A DNA stretch of 5,102 bases from Methanothrix sp. GTDB lineage: Archaea; Halobacteriota; Methanosarcinia; Methanotrichales; Methanotrichaceae. The notes beneath the pieces are model-generated. The model did no database searches and was not told the DNA's origin. It saw only the letters and a program-made list of their open reading frames with translations. Positions 1-5,102 of the stretch are shown here, piece by piece; the first letter of the stretch is position 1; each line of letters starts with the position of its first letter. A program made the position numbers and the translations under genes. Where the stretch lies: assembly GCA_028679775.1 (NCBI GenBank), contig JAJRAX010000128.1:1-5102 (forward strand), in the 5' to 3' direction.

Positions 1-60
1 ACTGACTTGTATTCCCGACCAAGCGAGTCTGAAGGTTAACGGTTAGGCAGAAATAGGCAT

Positions 61-70
61 GAAATTAGAT
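61..70. repeat. Direct repeat GAAATTAGAT, copy 1
   Basis: This 10-base string recurs at 194-203. It lies outside the 14-base repeat pair, giving a nested order: 10-mer, 14-mer, hairpin, 14-mer, 10-mer, all in the same direction. Confidence 0.5.
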
Positions 71-83
71 ATAGTTGATCTAC

Positions 84-97
84 GCGGAGCGAAAGTA
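84..97. repeat. Direct repeat GCGGAGCGAAAGTA, copy 1
   Basis: This 14-base string is identical to 173-186, 89 bases away. The two copies stand on either side of the left-hand hairpin remnant. Confidence 0.75.
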
Positions 98-109
98 ATG
101 AAAGGGGTA

Positions 110-165
110 CGATTCATCCCGTCCCCTGAAGGGAGCGGGTCTTCTGCATGCTTTTCTATAAAGCC
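110..165 (-). mobile_element. Decayed IS200/IS605-like right-end remnant downstream of trpC
   Basis: On the minus strand a hairpin CCCGCTCCCTTCAGGGGACGGG-type palindrome (118-139) with one mismatch is preceded by AAAGCATGCAGAAGA. This matches the layout of the right-edge element (GAAGCAGGAAG, then CCCC-stem, TTCAGGG loop side, GGGG). One frame reads RRPAPFRG, like the EAPSFRVG close of TnpB, but a stop lies a short way upstream and no tnpB remains. The hairpin is also the only stable structure after the operon and could help end trp transcription, although no T-run follows it. Confidence 0.35.
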
Positions 166-172
166 GGGCAGA

Positions 173-186
173 GCGGAGCGAAAGTA
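173..186. repeat. Direct repeat GCGGAGCGAAAGTA, copy 2
   Basis: Identical to 84-97, and located 11 bases beyond the trpC stop codon. Confidence 0.75.
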
Positions 187-193
187 TTCTGAC

Positions 194-203
194 GAAATTA
201 GAT
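194..203. repeat. Direct repeat GAAATTAGAT, copy 2 (overlaps trpC stop)
   Basis: Identical to 61-70. It spans the stop codon and last isoleucine codon of trpC, so any rearrangement that used this repeat would have touched the gene's end. Confidence 0.5.
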
Positions 204-929
204 CCGATTCAGTCCCCCAAGCCGTTCGGGCTCATCCATCAGCTCTGTGCCCACCAGAAGCGCATCCGCCCCCGCGAAAATCATCCTCTCGGCGTCCGCC
301 CTGCTGTGCACCCCGCTCTCAGCTATCAGAAACACTCCTGCATGCTTCGCAAGAGGCGCCAGCCGCTCGAATGTCCTCAGGTCGATTTCCAGAGTGCTGA
401 GGTTCCTGTTGTTGATGCCTATGATCTGGGCATCGGTATTTAGCGCTGCCTGCATCTCTTTTTTGGTATGAACCTCCACCAGTGGCTCCATACCTGCCGC
501 CCTCGTAGCCTCAATAAATCGGTCCAGGTCAATTCCAAGAGCTGCTATGAGCAGCACAAGGTCCGCCTGAACCTCAGAGAGCTGCCGCTCATCGAAGATG
601 AAGTCCTTTCTCAGGACTGGCAGGCCAGCTATGCGAGCGATCTTGGCGTTCTCCAGAGCCCCAAAAAAGTGGGTAGGCTCGGTGAGAACTGATATGGCAC
701 AGGCCCGGTTCCTGGCGTAGGCCTCGGCATAGGCCGCAACTTCGGCAGGAGAGAGCACCCGGCCTACGGCCTTCGGCTTGATCTCGGCAATGATTGGGAT
801 GATGCCGCTTTTTCTGCAGTCGATAGCTGTGGCGACCAGATCCCGGCGCTCCTCAGGCGACCACGTGCAGGGACCGGCAAAACCGCGGGCTCGACTGGCA
901 GCGAGAATGCCGTCAATCAGTGAGTGCAT
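198..929 (-). CDS. trpC: Indole-3-glycerol phosphate synthase (TrpC)
   Basis: Cytoplasmic TIM-barrel enzyme that closes the ring of CdRP (the TrpF product), with loss of CO2 and water, to give indole-3-glycerol phosphate. At 243 residues it is normal to slightly short. Family motifs are visible in order: AEIK (48-51), SVLTEPTHFFG (80-90), PVLRKDFI (104-111), LVEVH (150-154), GINNRNL (171-177), AESG (203-206) and GADALLVG (220-227). By family analogy E49, K51, K108, E152, N173 and E204 are the catalytic or binding residues. The usual 'KSPS' after EIK reads KAVG here (53-56), a departure from the common form. The ATG at 929 lies inside the end of trpG (13-base overlap), with GAGG about 10 bases upstream. 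It is the last gene of the operon. Its final codons overlap one copy of a 10-base direct repeat. The assignment is secure. Confidence 0.96.
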   Translation of the reverse strand: MHSLIDGILAASRARGFAGPCTWSPEERRDLVATAIDCRKSGIIPIIAEIKPKAVGRVLSPAEVAAYAEAYARNRACAISVLTEPTHFFGALENAKIARIAGLPVLRKDFIFDERQLSEVQADLVLLIAALGIDLDRFIEATRAAGMEPLVEVHTKKEMQAALNTDAQIIGINNRNLSTLEIDLRTFERLAPLAKHAGVFLIAESGVHSRADAERMIFAGADALLVGTELMDEPERLGGLNRI

Positions 930-1519
930 CTGACCGCATCCTCAATCCAGTTGGAGATGAGTCGCTTGCCGGATGGCGTCAGAACCGACTCAGGATGAAA
1001 CTGCAGACCAGTGTGTGGCCGGCTCTTGTGCCGCACGCTCATGATCACGCCCTCCGCAGTCTTGGCTGCGACCACCAGCTCAGAAGACAGCCGCTCGATT
1101 GCCAGAGAGTGATATCTGCCGCCCACCATCGGGCTCTCCAGGCCCCGGAATATGCCTTTGCCGTCATGCTCAATCATTGAGGTCTTGCCGTGCAGCGGTT
1201 TCGTGTGGGATACTGTGCCGCCGTAGGCGATGTTCATGGCCTGGTGACCCAGACAGACCCCCAGGATGGGTGTGTCTCCAAAACGCTTTATGATCTCCAG
1301 ACAGCTTCCGATGTCCCGTGGATTGGAGGGATTTCCGGGCCCTGGTGAGATGACAATTCCGAGAGGCTGCAGGGCTTTGACCTCATCGATGGTCACCCGG
1401 TTGGACCTGACCACAGTCTCCGGGTAGAACTGGGAGACGTAGTCCACCAGATTCCATACGAAAGAGTCCTGGTTGTCCACAAAGAGTATGGGCCGAGGGG
1501 ACGGCGCAGCGCCACTCAT
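917..1519 (-). CDS. trpG: Anthranilate synthase, glutamine amidotransferase subunit (TrpG)
   Basis: Class I glutamine amidotransferase that hydrolyses glutamine and passes ammonia to TrpE for anthranilate synthesis. It has 200 residues, the usual size for a free-standing TrpG. The N-terminal strand ILFVDNQDSF (11-20) is typical. The oxyanion loop SPGPGNP (58-64), nucleophile elbow GVCLGHQ with C89, RYHS (135-138) and QFHPES with H175 and E177 complete the catalytic triad region. The ATG at 1519 shares an ATGA with the trpE stop, and GGTGA lies a few bases upstream. PabA of folate synthesis is nearly identical in fold, but the position between trpE and trpC makes the trp role much the likelier. 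One protein may serve both pathways, which the window cannot show. Confidence 0.96.
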   Translation of the reverse strand: MSGAAPSPRPILFVDNQDSFVWNLVDYVSQFYPETVVRSNRVTIDEVKALQPLGIVISPGPGNPSNPRDIGSCLEIIKRFGDTPILGVCLGHQAMNIAYGGTVSHTKPLHGKTSMIEHDGKGIFRGLESPMVGGRYHSLAIERLSSELVVAAKTAEGVIMSVRHKSRPHTGLQFHPESVLTPSGKRLISNWIEDAVRCTH

Positions 1520-2970
1520 ATAGTCACCCCGAGAGCCCTCTTCATGGCAGCCATCTTCCGCTCAGTTTCTTGGTACTCTTTCTCAGGATCGGAGTCCGCC
1601 ACTATCCCTGCCCCTGCCTGCACTGTGGCCACCCCATCCTTGACAAGAACGCTCCTGATGGCTATCGCAAAGTCAGAGCTGCCGTCTATTGAGAAGTAGC
1701 CGATGCCGCCACCGTAAATTCCGCGGGGTGCCGCCTCCAGATCGTCTATGATCTCCATCGCCCGCAGCTTGGGCGCCCCGGAGAGGGTCCCAGCTGGAAA
1801 GACCGACCTGGCTGCATCGAACTGATCGCACTCCTCTCGCAGTTCCCCCTGAACTGTGGTCTCAATGTGCTGCACATGCGAGTACTTGAGAACGGACATA
1901 AAATCTTCTACCAAAACCGTGCCGGAACGGCAGACGGATCGCACATCATTTCTGCCAAGGTCCACAAGCATCACATGCTCAGCTCTCTCCTTCTCGTCAG
2001 ATAGCATGATCCGCGCATATTTATCATCCTCAGTCTTGGTCCTTCCACGAGGACAGGTACCAGCTATTGGGTTGACCTTGAGCTTGCGGTCGTAGGTGTT
2101 GAATAAGGTCTCAGGCGAGGCTCCAACTATCGCCAGATCACCGAACTCAAAGAGATAGGTGTAGGGGCTAGGGTTGATGCTTCTCAGCTTTCGGTAGAGC
2201 TTGACCGGATCAGGGCACTCGATTCTGGTCGATCTGGCTAAAACGATCTGAAAGATGTCCCCGTCAGTAATGTGTACCTTGGCCTTCTGCACAGCATCCC
2301 GGTACTCCTGTGGCTCACCAGCCGAGAGCACCCGGCCCTTTATATTCAAGTCCTCAGCCTGGTCGTAGTCAGGATCGATCCCTCCGATGGTCTCGATCAG
2401 GTTGACCTTGGGACCAGGCAGAATGGGAGCTATTGTGAAGTAGACCTTTCGGTCCAGATGATCGAAGATGAATGTGCTCTCTACCAGGCCGAGCTGGGCG
2501 TCAGGGGTCTCGGCCATCGACCTTCTGCCAAGCCGCTCCTTGACCAGATCATAGGCCAGGTATCCAATGCCTCCGCCGGTAAATACCTGTCTTCCGAAGC
2601 TATTTGGCATGCCCCTGCTGCATGGTATGGCCGCCCTCAAGACATCAAAGAGATCGTAGCCATCAATTATGGGTCCCTGCAGGATCGAACCCTTCCTTTC
2701 CACATCCACACACCCTGAGAGCCGTTCAGCTATGGGAGCCATGCCGCCGCTAAAAAACTCCATTTTTAAGAAGCGGTTCTTGACAGATATCATGGCCGAT
2801 GGATCGGCACCAACGAAGGAGAACCTGGCTTTCTGTCCCGACTTCTCTACCGACTCCAGAAGATAGGGATACCTGCGATCTCTAAGAGCCAGGTAGAGCG
2901 AGAGTGGAGCGTCCACGCTCACCTTGTTGCTCACATCCACAAACACAGGCTCTACTGTAGCTGAAGACAT
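1516..2970 (-). CDS. trpE: Anthranilate synthase, chorismate-binding subunit (TrpE)
   Basis: Large subunit of anthranilate synthase, converting chorismate plus ammonia (from TrpG) to anthranilate and pyruvate. At 484 residues it is typical. The N-terminal domain carries LLES (37-40) followed after exactly ten residues by S51, the LLESx10S pattern of the tryptophan feedback site, so the enzyme is probably inhibited by tryptophan. NPSPYTYLFEF belongs to the same allosteric region. The catalytic domain shows PIAGT (301-305), DLGRND (337-342), GTLSGAPK (394-401) and GAGIVADSDPEKEY (453-466). The alanine in PIAGT marks TrpE; the related PabB usually has a lysine there (PIKGT). The ATG at 2970 overlaps the trpF end by 19 bases, with GGGGT upstream. 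It shares an ATGA with trpG downstream. Confidence 0.97.
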   Translation of the reverse strand: MSSATVEPVFVDVSNKVSVDAPLSLYLALRDRRYPYLLESVEKSGQKARFSFVGADPSAMISVKNRFLKMEFFSGGMAPIAERLSGCVDVERKGSILQGPIIDGYDLFDVLRAAIPCSRGMPNSFGRQVFTGGGIGYLAYDLVKERLGRRSMAETPDAQLGLVESTFIFDHLDRKVYFTIAPILPGPKVNLIETIGGIDPDYDQAEDLNIKGRVLSAGEPQEYRDAVQKAKVHITDGDIFQIVLARSTRIECPDPVKLYRKLRSINPSPYTYLFEFGDLAIVGASPETLFNTYDRKLKVNPIAGTCPRGRTKTEDDKYARIMLSDEKERAEHVMLVDLGRNDVRSVCRSGTVLVEDFMSVLKYSHVQHIETTVQGELREECDQFDAARSVFPAGTLSGAPKLRAMEIIDDLEAAPRGIYGGGIGYFSIDGSSDFAIAIRSVLVKDGVATVQAGAGIVADSDPEKEYQETERKMAAMKRALGVTI

Positions 2971-3593
2971 CTTCTTACCCCTTGCACAAAGGAATTGATC
3001 TTTTCTGGGTCCTTTCTGCCGTCAGTCTCTGTGCCGCTGGATACGTCCACTGCATAAGGCCTGACCATTTCGATGGCCTGGGCCACATTTCCTGCATGCA
3101 GTCCTCCTGCTAAGATCACAGGAACCTTGAGAGATCTGACGATCTCGGCGCTATTATCCCAGTCATGGACCTTTCCAGTTCCGCCTAGCTTTCCGTCCAC
3201 CATGCTGTCCAGGAGAACTGCATCCGCCACCATTCCGTAGCGCCTTGCCGCACCTATTCCGGCGTCGGCTGCAACTGCGGCGACTAGCTTCTGAGAAACC
3301 CGGCCCTTCAATTCCGCCAGATCACGGGGTGCGAGCGAGCCATGCAACTGAAGCACATCCGCCCCGGTCTGCCCGGCCAGGCGGACAGCATCATTGACAT
3401 CCTGCGGAGCAATCACCGCCACGCTCTTGGTGTAGATTGGAACCCGACGAATGAGAAGAGCCGCCTCTCCCGCAGACAGACAGTGCCGGGAGTCAACGAT
3501 TTCCACCACAAAGCCTACAGCATCAGCTCCTGCCCGGACGGCATGAGCGAGATCATCCCCGTTCATCAATCCGCAGACTTTGACCCTGGTCAT
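2952..3593 (-). CDS. trpF: Phosphoribosylanthranilate isomerase (TrpF)
   Basis: TIM-barrel isomerase that turns phosphoribosylanthranilate into CdRP by an Amadori rearrangement. Its 213 residues match the family. KVCGL (5-9) supplies the general-base cysteine C7. GADVLQLHG (77-85) is a barrel strand with the usual QLHG. LLDS (127-130) gives the expected acid D129. GGTG (137-140), LAGGL and AVDVSSGTE form the phosphate-binding C-terminal part. The usual SPR segment after strand 2 reads DSRH here (34-37). The ATG at 3593 shares an ATGA with the trpD stop and has TGAGG six bases upstream. The gene end overlaps trpE by 19 bases. It is a separate enzyme here, not fused to TrpC as in enteric bacteria. 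Confidence 0.96.
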   Translation of the reverse strand: MTRVKVCGLMNGDDLAHAVRAGADAVGFVVEIVDSRHCLSAGEAALLIRRVPIYTKSVAVIAPQDVNDAVRLAGQTGADVLQLHGSLAPRDLAELKGRVSQKLVAAVAADAGIGAARRYGMVADAVLLDSMVDGKLGGTGKVHDWDNSAEIVRSLKVPVILAGGLHAGNVAQAIEMVRPYAVDVSSGTETDGRKDPEKINSFVQGVRRCLQLQ

Positions 3594-4624
3594 AGAAACC
3601 TCACCAGTTTGCTATAGTCGCCGTTCATCTCTACCATTTTATGCAGGACCTCCATCGCCCGTCCAGAGTCTATGGCCTCCTCCGCCATTTTAGCGCCCTC
3701 TTTGAGAGTTGACGCCTCGCCTGATACGTAGACCGCTGCCCCGCCGTTCATGGCTATGATGTCTCGGGCCGGGGACTTTTCGCCTTTCATCACCGCAACC
3801 ATGCGCTGGGCATTGTCCACAGGCGTGCCTCCGACGAGATCTTCCGGCTTCGCCAGAGGATATCCAAGGTCCTGGGGCATGATACTGTAGCTCTTTACGG
3901 CCCCATCCAAGAGCTCTGAGATCTGGGTCTCGCCTGTGTTGGTGATCTCGTCCATTCCGCTGCCGTGCACTACCAGAGCCCTCTCTGTGCCCATCATCAA
4001 GAAGACGGAGGCCAGCTTCTGACATAAGCTCGGGTCGTAGACGCCCATCACCTGGGCTTGGGCGCCAGCGGGATTGGTGAGAGGGCCCAATATGTTGAAG
4101 ACTGTGCGAAGCCCCAGCTCCCGCCTTATTGGTGCCACCCGCTTCATCGCAGGATGAAATATTGGTGCCAGCATGAACCCAATTCCCAGGCGCTCGATCA
4201 TGGCCACTACCGCCTCAGGAGTCGTGCTGATATTGACACCTAATTCGGAGAGAACATTGGCGCTGCCGCACTTCGAACTTACAGCATAGTTGCCGTGCTT
4301 GGCAACAACCACACCGCAGGCTGCGGAGACAATGGCCGCTGCCGTGCTGACATTTATGGTGTTGGTGGCATCGCCTCCTGTGCCGCAGGTGTCCACCAGG
4401 ACGCCTTTGACCTTGGGACGGATGTGGACAGCAGAATCCCTCATCTTCATGGCAAATCCGGCAATCTCGGATACGGATTCGCCTTTCATGCGCAGCGCTA
4501 CCAAGAGAGCACCGATCTGGGCATCGGTGGCGCTCTTAAAGATCTCACCCATCAGCGCCTCAGCCTCGATGAGGGTCAGATCGCGCCCCTCCACAATCTT
4601 TTGAAGATAACTCAATGCAATCAC
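3590..4624 (-). CDS. trpD: Anthranilate phosphoribosyltransferase (TrpD)
   Basis: Transfers the phosphoribosyl group of PRPP to anthranilate. At 344 residues it has the standard length for a free-standing TrpD. After the helical N-terminal domain comes the PRPP loop CGTGGD (80-85), then NVST (91-94), KHGN (109-112) and CGSANVLSELG (119-129). The anthranilate-binding stretch HPAMKRVAPIRRELGLRTVFN (157-177) contains R167/R168, and NILGPLTNP follows. DE at 225-226 is the metal-binding pair. The start is GTG at 4624: no other start codon lies upstream in frame before the predicted transcription start, and the protein aligns with the family from its first residues (YLQKIVEGRDLT). There is no spaced ribosome-binding site. 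It is the first gene of the operon and shares an ATGA with trpF. Confidence 0.96.
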   Translation of the reverse strand: MIALSYLQKIVEGRDLTLIEAEALMGEIFKSATDAQIGALLVALRMKGESVSEIAGFAMKMRDSAVHIRPKVKGVLVDTCGTGGDATNTINVSTAAAIVSAACGVVVAKHGNYAVSSKCGSANVLSELGVNISTTPEAVVAMIERLGIGFMLAPIFHPAMKRVAPIRRELGLRTVFNILGPLTNPAGAQAQVMGVYDPSLCQKLASVFLMMGTERALVVHGSGMDEITNTGETQISELLDGAVKSYSIMPQDLGYPLAKPEDLVGGTPVDNAQRMVAVMKGEKSPARDIIAMNGGAAVYVSGEASTLKEGAKMAEEAIDSGRAMEVLHKMVEMNGDYSKLVRFL

Positions 4625-4641
4625 CGATCTAATGTATAATC

Positions 4642-4669
4642 TTGTACTCTAATGAGATAAAAAGTACAA
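4642..4669. promoter_or_regulatory. Candidate TRP-box-like operator (inverted repeat TTGTACT-N14-AGTACAA)
   Basis: A perfect 7-base inverted repeat: TTGTACT at 4642-4648 and AGTACAA at 4663-4669, with centres 21 bases apart (about two helical turns). It lies between the TATA box and the trpD start and spans the predicted transcription start, where a bound repressor would block initiation. The TGTAC/GTACA core shares five of six bases with the TGTACA TRP box recognised by TrpY in Methanothermobacter. That a TrpY-like protein acts here is inference; no regulator gene lies in the window. Confidence 0.5.
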
Positions 4670-4693
4670 TGTATTTATAGATTATGCATTGTA
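4666..4693. promoter_or_regulatory. Second inverted repeat enclosing the TATA box (TACAATG-N14-CATTGTA)
   Basis: TACAATG at 4666-4672 and CATTGTA at 4687-4693 form another perfect 7-base inverted repeat with the same 14-base spacer. It shares its proximal arm with the TTGTACT/AGTACAA repeat, so half-sites fall at a regular spacing of about 21 bases across the promoter. The TATA box sits directly inside it. This arrangement suits cooperative binding of a dimeric regulator that excludes TBP. AT-rich DNA makes some short repeats likely by chance. Confidence 0.4.
4672..4679 (-). promoter_or_regulatory. Archaeal TATA box of the trp operon
   Basis: On the minus strand this reads TATAAATA within CTATAAATAC, a good match to the archaeal box A. 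Placing transcription start about 26 bases downstream of the centre puts it near 4648-4653, leaving a leader of only about 25 bases before the trpD GTG. The upstream B-recognition element is weak (about 4680-4685). The start site is inferred, not observed. A second, weaker TATA-like string (4630-4638) lies too close to the start codon to be used. Confidence 0.65.
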
Positions 4694-4760
4694 GATAGGA
4701 AAATTACATTTGAGAACAGCACGAGCGCAGATAATCGGGGAAAAGAACGAGGATGGCAGC

Positions 4761-4794
4761 AAAAAAATATGAGCTAAAAATTGAAACTAAAAAA
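4761..4794 (-). terminator. Oligo-T tracts ending the TnpB-frame transcript
   Basis: On the minus strand, runs of six T (4789-4794), five T (4776-4780) and seven T (4761-4767) follow the stop codon of the TnpB frame at 4825 within about 65 bases. Archaeal RNA polymerase terminates at such tracts without a hairpin. They would separate the element's transcription from the trp promoter about 80 bases further on. The call rests on base pattern and position only. Confidence 0.45.
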
Positions 4795-4824
4795 GAGATA
4801 CCCCTATTCGATAACATCAGATGG

Positions 4825-5102
4825 CTATTCCTTATTTGGATCTTTTTTAGGGATAGGCTTGGCCGGACAACTGTTTTTTTTGCTCTCAAGGACCGGCTCA
4901 TCCATATCTGACAAATCTGCTCCGCACATGCTCGACCGTGTTCCCTGTTTCTGTGACTTCCTCCCCACCCTGAAGGATGGGGCTTCCTGCTTCGCAGAGC
5001 CAACGCTTACCCGGACGATCTGGTCCAGGCCGGAGGTCGATTCTCCACAGGCTATCCCCCTCAGTCCGAGGGTTAAGGATCTTGGTTCAAAGATCCGGTT
5101 TG
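4825..5102 (-). CDS. tnpB: TnpB (IS200/IS605-family RNA-guided nuclease), C-terminal end, partial
   Basis: An open frame enters from the right edge and runs 91 codons to a TAG at 4825-4827. The first half reads LTLGLRGIACGE followed by TSGLDQ, and then KQEAPSFRVG. The 'ACG(E/D)' segment and 'QEAPSFR' close are the familiar C-terminal tail of archaeal and bacterial TnpB proteins, lying after the last RuvC aspartate. The catalytic and zinc-ribbon parts are outside the window. TnpB is an RNA-guided DNA endonuclease encoded by IS200/IS605-type elements. After the right-end hairpin the frame continues about 42 codons into what appears to be flanking DNA (ending PKPIPKKDPNKE-like, Lys/Pro-rich), so this tail is probably not part of the ancestral protein. 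Whether the gene is intact cannot be judged. The start is beyond the window. Confidence 0.72.
   Translation of the reverse strand, partial: NRIFEPRSLTLGLRGIACGESTSGLDQIVRVSVGSAKQEAPSFRVGRKSQKQGTRSSMCGADLSDMDEPVLESKKNSCPAKPIPKKDPNKE
4953..5102 (-). ncRNA. Candidate omega-RNA scaffold overlapping the tnpB 3' end
   Basis: In TnpB elements the guide RNA is read from the end of tnpB through the element's right end. This stretch holds consecutive stem-loops: GGATCTT/AAGATCC (5077-5083 with 5090-5096), CCCTC/GAGGG (5058-5062 with 5068-5072), GGAC/GTCC (5013-5016 with 5023-5026), CTGC/GCAG (4987-4990 with 4994-4997), and the terminal CCCC-ACCC/GG-A-TGGGG hairpin (4963-4982). The guide would be the roughly 16-20 bases just beyond 4953, reading AGAAACAGGGAACACGG on the minus strand. 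The 5' end is unknown and may lie outside the window. Function is inferred from family knowledge. Confidence 0.5.
4953..5102 (-). mobile_element. Right end of an IS200/IS605 (TnpB-type) element, partial
   Basis: The hairpin at 4963-4982, read on the minus strand as GAAGCCCCATCC-TTCA-GGGTGGGG followed by AGGAAGTCAC, is the characteristic subterminal imperfect palindrome of such elements. These elements have no terminal inverted repeats and make no target duplication. The likely boundary is at GTCAC (4953-4957), placed by resemblance to known right ends. The left end, and whether a tnpA transposase is present, cannot be seen. Confidence 0.6.

Noticed and set aside
61..203. Start of a CRISPR array
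   Set aside because: Only two copies of each repeat, too short, with unequal spacing and nested order.
59..400. Plus-strand 113-codon open frame
   Set aside because: Most of it lies opposite trpC, its product resembles no family, and its start sits in the repeat/hairpin debris.
1516..2970. PabB (folate pathway) as an alternative for the chorismate enzyme
   Set aside because: The protein has LLESx10S and PIAGT rather than PIKGT, and sits among trp genes.
3690..4025. Second minus-strand frame inside trpD
   Set aside because: It lies wholly within the well-supported trpD frame and its sequence is low-complexity Arg/Gly/His, as expected of a shadow.
4625..4660. Bacterial-style leader peptide or attenuator before trpD
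   Set aside because: The predicted leader is too short, with no Trp-codon run and no competing hairpins.
4704..5003. Minus-strand 99-codon open frame with a hydrophobic end
   Set aside because: It begins inside the element's right end in a frame different from the recognisable TnpB tail; its hydrophobic end comes from T-rich DNA around the oligo-T tracts.

Overview
The window looks archaeal, most likely from a methanogen of the Methanosarcinales/Methanotrichales type. This is inferred from a TATA-box promoter with a very short leader, oligo-T tracts in place of a classical bacterial terminator, the protein flavour, and a TnpB-type element beside the operon. The exact genus cannot be fixed from the sequence alone.

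About 4.4 kb is a compact tryptophan-biosynthesis operon on the minus strand, read right to left as trpD-trpF-trpE-trpG-trpC (4624 down to 198). Every junction overlaps, by 4, 19, 4 and 13 bases, so translation is probably coupled along the message. TrpE and TrpG together make anthranilate from chorismate and glutamine. TrpD adds the phosphoribosyl group, TrpF isomerises the product, and TrpC closes the ring to indole-3-glycerol phosphate. The two tryptophan synthase genes (trpB, trpA) that finish the pathway are not present; trpC is followed by about 200 bases with no convincing gene.

Upstream of trpD (4625-4700) lies an AT-rich promoter with a good TATA box. Around it are spaced inverted repeats built on TTGTAC/GTACAA, which resemble the TGTACA 'TRP box' bound by the TrpY repressor in Methanothermobacter. 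This is the best candidate for the operon's control site.

Both ends carry signs of IS200/IS605-type elements. At the right edge is the C-terminal part of a TnpB gene on the minus strand. It overlaps a run of stem-loops and ends in a typical right-end hairpin (4963-4982), so the segment probably also encodes an omega-RNA scaffold. The reading frame continues past the apparent element end for about 42 codons. At the left edge (about 118-160) is a similar but decayed hairpin in the same orientation, set inside nested short direct repeats, one of which overlaps the trpC stop. The trp operon is therefore bracketed by mobile-element ends.
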